Shown here piece after piece: positions 20,107 through 29,120 of a stretch of 64,000 nt of DNA; position 1 is the first letter of the stretch, and the number at the start of each line of letters is the position of its first letter. Both the position numbers and the translations under genes were made by a program. The stretch lies in NCBI RefSeq assembly GCF_002135235.1, contig NZ_NEGB01000004.1:124001-188000 (forward strand), in the 5' to 3' direction. The stretch is from Acinetobacter silvestris. Its GTDB lineage: Bacteria; Pseudomonadota; Gammaproteobacteria; Pseudomonadales; Moraxellaceae. A model generated the notes under the pieces. That model was not told the DNA's origin and ran no database searches. It saw only the letters and a list, made by a program, of their open reading frames with translations.

Positions 20107-20838
20107 ATGCTGAATACAAAACAAGTTTCACTATATCTACAACAATTACAAACATTACACCCTCAAGCATTTAAGCGAAATTATTTATTTTATAGTCAAA
20201 TTAAAACCAAGGGTCTTTTTGATGAACTCAAAGAAGCTGTTCCTTGGATTCTTGCTGCTATGATTTTTATCAGTATCTCCATTAGTTTAAGTCTTTATAT
20301 TGGATCACACTTCCCACAGTTAGATACTTTCCAAACCAAAGGAATTTCAGTATTAATCATCATGCTTTTTTTCATGCTGATTGTTCCAGTAGTTATCAAG
20401 CAAATTAAACACAGCTCTACACATCTGTACCAACAACTGAGTCACACCCCCTTCAAAATAGCGACCTTAATTTTACTCCAAGCAGCGAATATTGCATTTA
20501 TTCAAAGCTCACTTCTTCAAGGAGTATTATTCTTTTTAGCACTTAGCTTTGGTTTCGTTAAATTCTATAAAGAAAATATGTTTCGCGAACACACTAAAAA
20601 TACCGACTACTACAATCTGCAACAGATTCGTCGTATTTGCCTGTGGTCGTACAAACAAGCAATTAAAACAAAATTTAAATTAACAATAACCAACAAAGAC
20701 ACCGAACAATACAAAACTTACCAACAACAATTTGCTTATTTTCTAGATTTACATTTACAGTTAATTCAATATGAAAATAAACTATGCAAGACTTACAAAT
20801 TTATCGATCTAGATAGCTACATAGACAGCATGATGTAA
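20107..20838 (+). CDS. Membrane protein of unknown function
   Basis: The 243-residue protein has four predicted membrane helices in two pairs: about 42-65 and 78-98, then about 118-135 and 137-154. The N-terminal part and the C-terminal 85 residues are cytoplasmic-like, basic and rich in Gln, Lys and Tyr. No family is recognised. It sits between the two tRNA-Leu copies, immediately after the terminator of the first, and no ribosome site is obvious before the ATG. It could be cargo captured with the tRNA duplication, but nothing in its sequence points to a mobile origin. Confidence 0.65.
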   Translation: MLNTKQVSLYLQQLQTLHPQAFKRNYLFYSQIKTKGLFDELKEAVPWILAAMIFISISISLSLYIGSHFPQLDTFQTKGISVLIIMLFFMLIVPVVIKQIKHSSTHLYQQLSHTPFKIATLILLQAANIAFIQSSLLQGVLFFLALSFGFVKFYKENMFREHTKNTDYYNLQQIRRICLWSYKQAIKTKFKLTITNKDTEQYKTYQQQFAYFLDLHLQLIQYENKLCKTYKFIDLDSYIDSMM

Positions 20839-21213
20839 AAAACCAAAACTTAGCTTTCAATCACTCTTAGTTCATTAAAATATTTATCATTAATTCAATA
20901 TAGGGCCAAAGTCGCTCGATAATAATAATACCCCCACCATGTGATCAAACATAAACACACACATGACCAAACCGCAGCATGAATCAAAAGAAATACCTCG
21001 GGCTTTTAACCCATACCCTCTTAATTCTAAGTTTTTACGCTTTAAGACATAAAAACCCAATTTACTCAAACAGCATCAACACACCCAAATTGAACAGATA
21101 AAATACACTTAAACCATTTTTATGCTTTTAAACATATTAATTGTTTGAAAAGAAAGCAAATCATCATAAATAGTCTTGCCAAGATAAAGTCTGTACTTTA
21201 TTATTGCGCACAT
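20839..21213. other. Intergenic region upstream of the second tRNA-Leu
   Basis: No gene is seen in these 375 bp. A possible tRNA promoter (TTGCCA at about 21177, TATTAT at about 21200) lies just before the tRNA. The rest is featureless. Confidence 0.45.
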
Positions 21214-21299
21214 GCCCGAGTGGTGAAATCGGTAGACACAGGGGATTTAAAATCCCCCGCCCACAAAGCGTGCCAGTTCGAGTCTGGCCTCGGGCACCA
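21214..21299 (+). tRNA. tRNA-Leu (TAA), copy 2
   Basis: Identical over all 86 nt to the copy at 19902-19987, including the encoded CCA. It has its own upstream sequence and no tRNA-Cys partner. Confidence 0.95.
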
Positions 21300-21333
21300 T
21301 TTTAATATTTCTTAAAATGGTGCAATAAAAATT

Positions 21334-21355
21334 CCAGCTTTATGCTGGTTTTTTT
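21334..21355 (+). terminator. Terminator of tRNA-Leu copy 2
   Basis: The stem CCAGC / GCTGG with seven T's is identical to that of copy 1. Confidence 0.85.
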
Positions 21356-21394
21356 ACACCTATAAAAAAATATGCTTGAGATAATATTTATAAA

Positions 21395-21778
21395 ATGAAA
21401 ATAATTAAACAGATACTCAGCAGTACATGCATTTTGCTACTTTGCTCATTTACTTTTGCCAATGACAGCATAACAACTCAAAATACAGCTGAAACTATCT
21501 ACGATATTTTTCCTGGTACCATTATCATCAAAAATAAACAACTGGTTCTATATCGCTGTACTTCTAGCGGTTATCAATATCCACTACATTTTAATCACAT
21601 GAAAGATGAACAACGTATTAGAGAGTTAATCAAACTGTATCCCAAATTTTGGTTAACTTTAAATGCAAACCCTTTTGAAGAAAAAGGTCGTTATCGTTTA
21701 GCAGTAGAAGCCATTGCTGATGAACATTTAGGTGAAAGCTGCCATCTTAATGATGCATTACCACCATTAGAAAGTTAA
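21395..21778 (+). CDS. Small secreted protein of unknown function
   Basis: The 127-residue protein has a Sec signal peptide (about 1-23, ending CSFTFA). The mature part contains two cysteines (YRCTSSGYQYPLHF and GESCHLNDALPP) that could pair in the periplasm. No family is recognised. It lies directly downstream of the second tRNA-Leu and converges with the DUF5713 gene. Confidence 0.7.
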   Translation: MKIIKQILSSTCILLLCSFTFANDSITTQNTAETIYDIFPGTIIIKNKQLVLYRCTSSGYQYPLHFNHMKDEQRIRELIKLYPKFWLTLNANPFEEKGRYRLAVEAIADEHLGESCHLNDALPPLES

Positions 21779-21789
21779 TTTAAACAAAA

Positions 21790-21819
21790 AAATAGAGAGT
21801 GACTTACCACTCTCTATTT
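21790..21819. terminator. Terminator between the small secreted protein and the DUF5713 gene
   Basis: A 12-bp perfect stem AAATAGAGAGTG / CACTCTCTATTT has a 6-nt loop and a T-tract on the minus-strand side. It overlaps the last codons of the minus-strand gene. Confidence 0.85.
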
Positions 21820-22118
21820 GACACCAACTCTTCCATATCTATATCTATATAACCTTGATCTTGCACCACCATCATCATTGCTTCAATAATATAATCTGCA
21901 GCGGTACCATCTAGAGATGAATCAAGGTCTTCAAACTGCGGCTTCATTCCATTAATTTCAACCACAGTTGTACTCGCCAAATGATAGATTTCTCCATCAG
22001 ATAAGCTTTTTTTTGCAAGTTTTTTTGCAAAACGTTCAATAAGTTGCTTAACTTCAGCAACCAGAATATCAGGATAATATTCATCATCAAACATTGGGAG
22101 AAGTAGATCGTTAAACAT
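21804..22118 (-). CDS. DUF5713-family protein
   Basis: The 104-residue acidic protein matches the DUF5713 pattern: DDEYYPDILVAEVKQLI at the start, a central EIYHLASTTVVEINGMKPQFED and a C-terminal YIDIDMEELVSNREW. No function is established for the family. It is cytoplasmic by composition and is transcribed alone. Confidence 0.75.
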   Translation of the reverse strand: MFNDLLLPMFDDEYYPDILVAEVKQLIERFAKKLAKKSLSDGEIYHLASTTVVEINGMKPQFEDLDSSLDGTAADYIIEAMMMVVQDQGYIDIDMEELVSNREW

Positions 22119-22223
22119 ATCAACCTAAAAACAGCACATCAATCAGCGAGCTTATATAACACAATACCCGCAAAACAACAAACTGCCGTGCCTATTTTTT
22201 AGGTTTTACCGTCCAGTATTGAT

Positions 22224-23840
22224 CTATTTAGGCCTCACTTGATCTGAGCTAAAATTCTTAGCTTGCTTGAGTAAATCTAAAAATTCTGCTCTTAATTCAA
22301 ATGGATCTGGCTGATCTGCACTTTCCGCTAAATTTAGAATCTCATTCCAGCCCATTGCACCATTATATACACCACCACGCAACTGCTGCCCATAAGCGGC
22401 AACAGCAATCGCAAAACGAGTATCTGCACTTGCCTGACTCAAACTCTGACTAGACACCACTACAGGCTGACTCAGCAAAATACTTTGGCTTTGACTTGGC
22501 AACTTATATCTTAATTTTAAATAACCATATTCAGACTGTTTGCCTAAATTTTCCTTTTTACTCGGTTGATAACGTGGATCTGCCAACCAACCCTTTTGAC
22601 CTACTGGAATAATTTCATACAATGCAGTAACGGTATGCCCCGCACCAATATCACCCGCATCGACCTTATCATTGTTAAAATCTTCATCCTTAAGCATTCG
22701 ATTTTCATAACCAATTAAACGATACTCTTTAACCGTTGCAGGATTGAACTCCATTTGAATTTTTACATCTTGCGCAACTGTTGCCAGAGTTGAACTAAGT
22801 TGCCGTTGCAGGACTTTTTTGGCTTCTTTTTCAGTATCGATATAACTGTAATTTCCATCCCCAGCATCTGCCAATTGCTCCATCAATTGTTCATCATAAT
22901 TACCCACACCAAAACCCAAAGTCGTAAATGAAATCCCCGTTTTACGCTTTTCAGCAATCATCCCTTTTAGGGTTTCAAAATTGGTAATTCCAACATTAAA
23001 ATCACCATCAGTGGCAATCAGAATTCGATTAATCCCACCTTGGACAAAAGCTTTTTGTGCCTCACTATAAGCCAATTGAATCGCCTTCTCACCAGACGTT
23101 GCACCACCCGCTTTTAATTGAGCAATAGCACTTAAAATTTGTTCTTTATTTGCCCCTGATGTAGGCTCAAGCAATAATTTTTCACCACTTGCATAACTAA
23201 TAATCGTGACTTTATCTTGCGGACGAAGTTGCTCCGTTAAAATACTCAATGTTTTCTTTACTAAAGGCAGCTTATTTGGATCATCCATACTGCCAGAAAC
23301 ATCCACCAAAAATACCAAATTTGCAGCAGGTAATTTCTTTGGATCAATATCTCGAGCTTTGATTCCAATTTTGATTATTTTCGCTTGTGGTTGCCATGGT
23401 GAATCTACGGTTTCGGTATGCACTGAAAATGGATGAGCTCCCTTCGGTTGAGGATAGTGATAATCAAAATAATTAATCAACTCCTCGACACGCACTGCAT
23501 CTACAGGAGGTAACTGCTTTTCAATCTGCAAATAACGCCGCACATTGGCATAACTACCAGTATCAACATCAACACTAAAGGTTGAAATTGGTTCTTGAGC
23601 GACACGTTTGACCGTATTCGTTTCAATTTTTTGATATTTTTCGGTGTTTTCAATCAAATTTGGAACTGGAGCGACCATACTTGGCATTACTAGCGGTGCC
23701 ACTCGAACCATCGTTTTTGCCGAAGCTTTTTCAGCATACTCCATCATTCCTGCATCATGAACAGAGTGTTGCGTTTGAGCGCAGGCGCTTAGTAAAACCA
23801 CAGATACAGCTATAACCAATTTTTTTTGCTTTGCACGCAT
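22224..23840 (-). CDS. von Willebrand factor type A domain lipoprotein (YfbK-like)
   Basis: From the ATG at 23838-23840 the protein has 538 residues and a lipoprotein signal (VVLLSAC, lipid cysteine at residue 20). A YfbK-type N-terminal domain precedes a vWA domain with the MIDAS motif DVSGS (about 180-184), and a DUF3520-like C-terminal region follows. vWA domains bind metal and a partner protein; the partner here is unknown. I prefer this start because AGGA lies 8 nt before it; the ATG three codons upstream is only 3 nt from AGGA. The gene is transcribed alone, with no MoxR ATPase gene nearby. Confidence 0.82.
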   Translation of the reverse strand: MRAKQKKLVIAVSVVLLSACAQTQHSVHDAGMMEYAEKASAKTMVRVAPLVMPSMVAPVPNLIENTEKYQKIETNTVKRVAQEPISTFSVDVDTGSYANVRRYLQIEKQLPPVDAVRVEELINYFDYHYPQPKGAHPFSVHTETVDSPWQPQAKIIKIGIKARDIDPKKLPAANLVFLVDVSGSMDDPNKLPLVKKTLSILTEQLRPQDKVTIISYASGEKLLLEPTSGANKEQILSAIAQLKAGGATSGEKAIQLAYSEAQKAFVQGGINRILIATDGDFNVGITNFETLKGMIAEKRKTGISFTTLGFGVGNYDEQLMEQLADAGDGNYSYIDTEKEAKKVLQRQLSSTLATVAQDVKIQMEFNPATVKEYRLIGYENRMLKDEDFNNDKVDAGDIGAGHTVTALYEIIPVGQKGWLADPRYQPSKKENLGKQSEYGYLKLRYKLPSQSQSILLSQPVVVSSQSLSQASADTRFAIAVAAYGQQLRGGVYNGAMGWNEILNLAESADQPDPFELRAEFLDLLKQAKNFSSDQVRPK

Positions 23841-23969
23841 GACATCCATCCTATATTTTTATTTTAAAAATTCTGAGTCAAATCAAGTTAACATCATGCT
23901 CACCACATCATCTTAATGTTTTGTAACAACTTAAAGTGTACTTAAGTAAATTCATAAACACACTGTGCG

Positions 23970-24821
23970 TTAAGCATTGCGCATTGCATTCCATACTTTA
24001 ATCGCATCACTCATCGCTTTAACATCATGCACACGTACCATACAAGCACCTTGTTGAATACTCATTAAGTGTGCAGCGACACTCCCCACCGCACGATGCT
24101 GCGCATCTGCACCACCTAAAGCCTCACCAATAAATCGCTTCCGTGAAAGTGCTGAAAGAATGGGATATCCCATTGCTTTTAATTGATAAAGCTCTTGTAG
24201 CAGCTTTAAATTTTGCTGTGCATTTTTAGCAAAACCAAAGCCAGGATCAATCATAATATGTTTAGCCTGAACCCCAGCCTGCAATGCAGCATCTACACGT
24301 TGTTGTAATTCATGCATCACATCTGAGGTTACATTTTTATATTGATCTAGATTATTCATCGTGGTTGGCTCACCACGCATATGCATAATAATAATTGGAA
24401 TATTCAGCTCAGCTGCCGTTACCAGTGCCTGCGGACGTGTTAACGCACGCACATCATTCCAAATATGCGCCCCCGCATTTACTGCCGCTCGAATCACCTC
24501 TGGCTCTGAGGTATCAATAGATAAAACCACATCATATTTCGATAATGCTTCAACCACAGGCACCACGCGCCGTATCTCTTCTGCTATTGACACAGGTGTT
24601 GCACCCGGACGAGTCGACTCGCCACCAATATCAATCACTGTAGCGCCATCAGCGATCATTTGTAATGCATGCTTAACAGCTTGTTCTTTACCATTATGTT
24701 GCCCACCATCACTAAATGAATCTGGTGTCACATTTAAAATTCCCATAACATGCGGCGTAGATAAATCTAGTTGTCGGTTACTACACTGTAAAATTTTATT
24801 TGGTAAAGATACTAAATGCAT
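23970..24821 (-). CDS. folP: Dihydropteroate synthase
   Basis: FolP joins p-aminobenzoate to 6-hydroxymethyl-dihydropterin diphosphate in folate synthesis and is the target of sulfonamides. The 283-residue protein has GILNVTPDSFSDGG (27-40), the DIGGESTRPGA signature (64-74), the WNDVRAL segment, and a late SRKRFIGE loop with its Lys/Arg phosphate ligands. It follows ftsH on the same strand, as in many gammaproteobacteria, but a terminator separates the two. Confidence 0.97.
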   Translation of the reverse strand: MHLVSLPNKILQCSNRQLDLSTPHVMGILNVTPDSFSDGGQHNGKEQAVKHALQMIADGATVIDIGGESTRPGATPVSIAEEIRRVVPVVEALSKYDVVLSIDTSEPEVIRAAVNAGAHIWNDVRALTRPQALVTAAELNIPIIIMHMRGEPTTMNNLDQYKNVTSDVMHELQQRVDAALQAGVQAKHIMIDPGFGFAKNAQQNLKLLQELYQLKAMGYPILSALSRKRFIGEALGGADAQHRAVGSVAAHLMSIQQGACMVRVHDVKAMSDAIKVWNAMRNA

Positions 24822-24913
24822 GCTCAGTTCATCTCCAATAATATGCCAATTATTTTAGCGTGTTCTGAATACTTAGAGCGATATTTTTCATCTTGCGCTT
24901 TAGTATTTCCACC

Positions 24914-24941
24914 TATAAAAAAACCACCCGAAGGTGGTTTT
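24914..24941 (-). terminator. Terminator between ftsH and folP
   Basis: The stem AAAACCACC / GGTGGTTTT has a CGAA loop and a T-tract on the minus strand. It should limit readthrough from ftsH into folP. Confidence 0.88.
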
Positions 24942-24946
24942 AAATT

Positions 24947-26845
24947 TTAAGCTTTAGGCAAAGAAGGCAGTGGTGGCGGTGTTGATGGTCCCTCTGTAGG
25001 AGTAACATCCACAACTGGGTTTTCAGCCACATATACTTTAGGTGGTTGCGGCTCACGACCTTCCATGATGTCACGGATTTGATCACGATCAATGGTTTCC
25101 CATTCCAATAACGCTTTGACCATTGCATGTGCGATATCTTTTTTATTTTCTAAGATATCACGTGCAACGTTATACTGCTCATCCAAAATACGACGAACTT
25201 CCTGGTCAACTTGTTGTTGTGTCGCTTCAGAAATCGTACGGCTGCCAATATTACCCATAAATGATTGTTGAGAGTCATCTTCATAGACCATCACACCCAT
25301 TTTGTCTGACATGCCGTATTTAGTCACCATTGCACGCGCCATTTTAGTTGCGCGCTCAAAGTCATTTGAAGCACCCGTCGAAATACGATTAATAAAGACT
25401 TCTTCCGCAATACGACCACCAAACAAAATTGAAAGTTCATTCAACATCTTGTCTTTATAATGGCTGGTTTGGTCGAATTCAGGCAACTGCCAAGTCACAC
25501 CCAATGCCCATCCACGCGGCATAATCGTAACTTTATGCACTGGATCTGTGCCTGGTAAAGTTTCCGCAACAATCGCATGACCTGCTTCATGGTAAGCCGT
25601 AGCACGACGCTCTTCTTCACGAATCACCATCGATTTACGTTCTGGCCCCATGTACAACTTATCTTTAGCATCTTCAAAGTCATGCATATCAACTGTATTC
25701 TTATTACGACGAGCAGCAAATAATGCAGCCTCATTCACAAGATTGGCCAATTGTGCACCTGAAAAACCTGGTGTACCACGTGCCAATACTTTGACATCAA
25801 CACCGGTTACTGAAGGTAATTTTTTCATGTGGACATTTAAAATTTGCTCACGACCTTTAATATCTGGCAGGCTAACCATGACTTGACGGTCAAAACGGCC
25901 TGGACGAAGTAAGGCTTTATCCAGTACGTCTGCACGGTTAGTTGCAGCAATAACGATAATACCTTCATTGCCTTCAAAACCATCCATCTCTACCAGCATT
26001 TGATTCAGCGTTTGTTCACGCTCATCATTACCACCACCTGTACCTGAACCACGATGGCGACCAACTGCATCAATCTCATCAATAAAGATAATACATGGCG
26101 CATGGCGTTTTGCCTGTTCGAACATGTCACGTACACGCGACGCGCCCACACCAACAAACATTTCAACAAAGTCAGAACCAGAAATACTAAAGAATGGAAC
26201 CTTCGCTTCACCCGCAATTGCTTTAGCAAGTAAAGTTTTACCCGTTCCTGGAGGACCAACCATCAATACGCCTTTAGGAATACTCGCACCTAAACGCTTA
26301 AATTTTGCAGGATCTTTTAAGAAATCAACAATTTCAACAACTTCTTGTTTTGCTTCATCACAACCAGCTACATCAGCAAAAGTGACCTTAATTTGATCTT
26401 CAGACAACATTTTAGCTTTGGATTTACCAAAACTCATTGGTCCATTTTTACCGCCTGCACCACCGCCCATATTACGCATAAAGAACATGAACAGAAGAAT
26501 AATTAATAATACAGGGAAGCTCGCAATGAGAAGCTGCATCAATAAACCTTGACGCTGTGGAGCAGTACCTTCAACAGTGACATTATTTTTTGTCAAACTT
26601 GGCATAAGTTGAGGGTCTTCTATCGCAGGACGGACACTTTCAAACTTAGTACCATTGGTTTTTTCACCGCTGATTTGTAGACCATCAATTGTAACTTGCT
26701 TCACTTGACCAGCATTGACAGCAGCCACGAATGCTGAATAGTTCATCGCATCGGGTTTGTCGCGGTCACTGATGTTACTGAAAATAAGAATCAGCACACC
26801 TAGGATAACGAGCCACAATACGGCATTTTTGAAGATATCGCTCAA
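24947..26845 (-). CDS. ftsH: ATP-dependent zinc metalloprotease FtsH
   Basis: FtsH is the hexameric inner-membrane AAA+ protease that degrades misassembled membrane proteins and regulators such as sigma-32 and LpxC. The 632-residue protein has two N-terminal membrane helices (about 6-24 and 103-123) around a periplasmic domain. These precede Walker A GPPGTGKT (about 198-205), Walker [12 protein letters not shown], the second region of homology ([20 protein letters not shown]) and the zinc motif HEAGH. The C-terminal tail is proline-rich. It lies in the rlmE-ftsH-folP order typical of the group. Confidence 0.98.
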   Translation of the reverse strand: MSDIFKNAVLWLVILGVLILIFSNISDRDKPDAMNYSAFVAAVNAGQVKQVTIDGLQISGEKTNGTKFESVRPAIEDPQLMPSLTKNNVTVEGTAPQRQGLLMQLLIASFPVLLIILLFMFFMRNMGGGAGGKNGPMSFGKSKAKMLSEDQIKVTFADVAGCDEAKQEVVEIVDFLKDPAKFKRLGASIPKGVLMVGPPGTGKTLLAKAIAGEAKVPFFSISGSDFVEMFVGVGASRVRDMFEQAKRHAPCIIFIDEIDAVGRHRGSGTGGGNDEREQTLNQMLVEMDGFEGNEGIIVIAATNRADVLDKALLRPGRFDRQVMVSLPDIKGREQILNVHMKKLPSVTGVDVKVLARGTPGFSGAQLANLVNEAALFAARRNKNTVDMHDFEDAKDKLYMGPERKSMVIREEERRATAYHEAGHAIVAETLPGTDPVHKVTIMPRGWALGVTWQLPEFDQTSHYKDKMLNELSILFGGRIAEEVFINRISTGASNDFERATKMARAMVTKYGMSDKMGVMVYEDDSQQSFMGNIGSRTISEATQQQVDQEVRRILDEQYNVARDILENKKDIAHAMVKALLEWETIDRDQIRDIMEGREPQPPKVYVAENPVVDVTPTEGPSTPPPLPSLPKA

Positions 26846-26977
26846 AGCTTTATTCCCATATCAATCTAATTTGATCATGCCCAATAGCGGGTGACCCTAA
26901 CCAAAGCTAGTAAACAGCTTGTCATAAATTTAAAATTGTACAAAATGCACAATTTTTCACAGCTTGGCAAGTAAACT

Positions 26978-27628
26978 TTAACGTAAAGCTTTTTTACGCC
27001 CCTGTCCAATTAAGAACACTTCTTTTGAACGGGCACGTGAAGCTAATGGTTTTGACGTTTTTAAAACATCAAAGCTATCAACAACCTGTTTACGGAACTC
27101 ATCAAAACCGATTCCTTGGAAAACTTTTACCACAAATTGCCCTTTAGGTCCTAAAACCTTATTGGCAAAATCCAATGCCAGCTCACACAAGTAAATTTGA
27201 CGCGGTTGATCTACTGCCTTGTTACCTGATGTATTGGGGGCCATATCTGAAATTACAACGTCTACTTGGCGTCCATCTAAAAGATTTAACAGTTTTTCGA
27301 AAACTTCTTCTTCACGGAAGTCACCTTGTAAGAAGGTTACATCAGTCAATGCATCCATTTCTAAAATATCAGATGCAATCAATAAACCCTTAGATCCCAC
27401 CAGTTTACCCGCAATTTGCGACCAACTTCCTGGTGCAGCACCCAAATCAACCACGGTCATTCCTGGTTTTATAATTTTATATTTTTCTTGCATTTCAAGT
27501 AGCTTATAAGCTGCACGCGCACGATAACCTTCCTTCTGTGCTTTTTTCACATAAGGATCGTCTAAGTGCTCTCTCATCCAATCACGACTACTTTTAGATA
27601 ACTTTGGGTTGGTGATGCGTGTAGCCAT
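26978..27628 (-). CDS. rlmE: 23S rRNA 2'-O-ribose U2552 methyltransferase RlmE (FtsJ/RrmJ)
   Basis: RlmE is a heat-shock methyltransferase that modifies U2552 in the 23S rRNA A-loop late in 50S assembly. The protein has SAM motif [14 protein letters not shown] and the FtsJ-family K-D-K-E positions: Lys in [11 protein letters not shown], Asp in [11 protein letters not shown], Lys in FVVKVFQG and a Glu near the end (RSKEVFLIG). I use the ATG at 27626-27628 (MATRITNPK), preceded by GAGAG, rather than a TTG three codons upstream, giving 216 residues. It is followed by ftsH. Confidence 0.95.
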   Translation of the reverse strand: MATRITNPKLSKSSRDWMREHLDDPYVKKAQKEGYRARAAYKLLEMQEKYKIIKPGMTVVDLGAAPGSWSQIAGKLVGSKGLLIASDILEMDALTDVTFLQGDFREEEVFEKLLNLLDGRQVDVVISDMAPNTSGNKAVDQPRQIYLCELALDFANKVLGPKGQFVVKVFQGIGFDEFRKQVVDSFDVLKTSKPLASRARSKEVFLIGQGRKKALR

Positions 27629-27827
27629 AACTCTCAATTTACTAATTAACGTCTGATCTTTGATTGTACGTGAAATTCTTTCATGATGCAGTATACATCT
27701 GTATCTAACTATGCACTCACCACTGCATGTTTTTTCAAATCAGCTTTATTGATTATTTCTACAGAATTTACAGCGCTAAGAGTCGAGCTTTGCTATACTG
27801 AGTCGTTTTTAAAATTAGGTTATCTTT

Positions 27828-28151
27828 ATGGCGGCTTTATCTATTCAAGAACGTAAACGCTTACGTCAAATTGGACATGCACTCAGCCCAGTAGTCATGC
27901 TTGGCGGACAAGGTTTAACTGAAAGCGTCGTTGAAGAAACAAATCGTGCTTTGAGTGATCATGAACTGATTAAAGTTAAGATTGCAGGCGAAGATCGTGA
28001 CGCACGTGTTGCTGCAATTACAGAAATTGCTGAAGTTACTGGCTCAGAAGTTGTTCAAACTATTGGTAAAATTGCTTTGCTTTATAAAAAAGCTGCAAAA
28101 CAAAATCCAAAACTGTCTAATCTTGTTCGTCACGCAAATGTTGCAAAATAA
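27828..28151 (+). CDS. yhbY: CRM-domain RNA-binding protein YhbY
   Basis: The 107-residue protein consists of one CRM domain, with KRLRQIGHALSPVVMLGGQGLTESVVEE at the start, then HELIKVKIAGEDRDAR and the IGKIALLYKKA motif. YhbY binds pre-50S ribosomal particles and is thought to act in ribosome assembly. Its position divergent from rlmE-ftsH is conserved in E. coli and relatives. The DOMON-like gene follows 36 bp downstream and may be co-transcribed. Confidence 0.93.
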   Translation: MAALSIQERKRLRQIGHALSPVVMLGGQGLTESVVEETNRALSDHELIKVKIAGEDRDARVAAITEIAEVTGSEVVQTIGKIALLYKKAAKQNPKLSNLVRHANVAK

Positions 28152-28187
28152 CAAGTTTATTCACTAGACAACTTTGAAGATTATTTT

Positions 28188-28727
28188 ATGGCAAGTTATG
28201 ACCTGAATGCTTTTGATCGTCGTTTTCAATCGATTTCTTTAGTTGCAGCAATTGAACAGCAGAGCCCATGCAGCTTAAATGTGGCTTTTTGGCTAAGCGA
28301 TCCAAATCAATTGATTCAATATCCTGAACTAGCGAATTCACATCCTCGTCAGGATTATCTATGGGAACAGACTTGCTTTGAAATTTTCATTGGTGTCCAA
28401 GATGAAGATTATTATCGTGAAGTCAACCTCTCCCCTTCACAAGCTTGGCAAGTCTATCAATTTGAAGAATATCGTTATCCTGAAGACATGCCACCACAGC
28501 CTGCTTCTGATATCGATCTCAATCATTTAAAACGCACCCATTATGGTTTAAATGTTAGTTTAGATTTAACTGAGTTTATGGTTGCACATAAACTTAAATG
28601 GGAAAATTTGTTTATCGGTTTAACCGCCGTTTTAAAATTGGAAAACTCAAATCAGTACTATGCCATGCAGCATAGTAGCCCACAGGCCGATTTCCACAAT
28701 AAACGCGATTGGTTACATCAGTGTTAA
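28188..28727 (+). CDS. DOMON-like domain protein of unknown function
   Basis: The 179-residue protein matches the DOMON-like (type 9) group of carbohydrate-binding-fold proteins: a beta-rich region with SLNVAFWLSD, DYLWEQTCFEIFIGVQDEDYYREVNLSPSQAWQVYQFEEYR (about 64-99), and a C-terminal QHSSPQADFHNKRDWL. The WEQTCFE and NLSPS..W motifs are typical. It has no signal peptide, so it acts in the cytoplasm; its ligand is unknown. It follows yhbY closely and ends at a clear terminator. Confidence 0.72.
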   Translation: MASYDLNAFDRRFQSISLVAAIEQQSPCSLNVAFWLSDPNQLIQYPELANSHPRQDYLWEQTCFEIFIGVQDEDYYREVNLSPSQAWQVYQFEEYRYPEDMPPQPASDIDLNHLKRTHYGLNVSLDLTEFMVAHKLKWENLFIGLTAVLKLENSNQYYAMQHSSPQADFHNKRDWLHQC

Positions 28728-28757
28728 TGCCTATTTAAATGCTTATTCAATATTTTT

Positions 28758-28784
28758 AAAGTGAGGATACCACCTCACTTTTTT
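28758..28784 (+). terminator. Terminator after the DOMON-like gene
   Basis: The 9-bp stem AAAGTGAGG / CCTCACTTT has a 6-nt loop and a following T-tract. Confidence 0.88.
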
Positions 28785-28974
28785 ATTGTTTGGTAAAATA
28801 TAATTTTCCCTTACTCACTTATTCCACTGCATATCAAACAGATACTCTAAAAACACAAATCTAATAAAAATATGTATTTGAATTTTTAGTCAATTCCAAA
28901 ATCCTTGATTTTTTAAAAAATATATCTTTCACAAAAAACAAGACAATAATCTGACATATTCTTGGTAATTAACG

Positions 28975-29003
28975 TGGACTTTTAACCCTTTCATGCGTAT
29001 AAT
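28975..29003 (+). promoter_or_regulatory. Probable sigma-70 promoter of carAB
   Basis: A perfect TATAAT -10 box (28998-29003) sits 17 bp after TGGACT (28975-28980, four of six matches to TTGACA). Transcription would start near 29010, about 110 nt before carA, just ahead of the leader hairpin. Confidence 0.65.
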
Positions 29004-29020
29004 TCACTGTTAAGTTACAA

Positions 29021-29094
29021 GCGAGCAGACCAAGGGGGGACTATCTTTTTCAATTAAAGATAACCATCCTTTTTTTATGTCTACTCGCTTTTTT
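29021..29094 (+). promoter_or_regulatory. Terminator-like leader hairpin upstream of carA (attenuator candidate)
   Basis: GCGAGCAGAC (29021-29030) pairs with GTCTACTCGC (29079-29088) with one mismatch, and six T's follow. Inside lies a second perfect stem TATCTTT / AAAGATA (29042-29048, 29056-29062). The stem plus T-tract lies between the promoter and the carA start, where an intrinsic terminator would regulate expression. Confidence 0.5.
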
Positions 29095-29120
29095 AAAGCC
29101 TAAAATTCAGGAGCTTTGGT

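Larger units (their letters stand above)
21212..21356 (+). repeat. Direct repeat copy 2: tRNA-Leu with trailer and terminator
   Basis: Second copy of the 145-bp unit at 19900-20044. The start-to-start distance is 1312 bp. Confidence 0.9.

Noticed and set aside
19900..21356. tRNA-Leu copies as attL/attR of an integrated island
   Set aside because: Both copies are complete tRNAs with their own terminators, and no integrase or phage-like gene lies between them. Integration usually duplicates only the 3' part of the tRNA.
14106..21778. The two 127-residue secreted proteins (14106-14489 and 21395-21778) as paralogs
   Set aside because: They share length, a signal peptide, two cysteines and a short LYPKF motif, but the rest does not align by eye. 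The similarity is probably chance.
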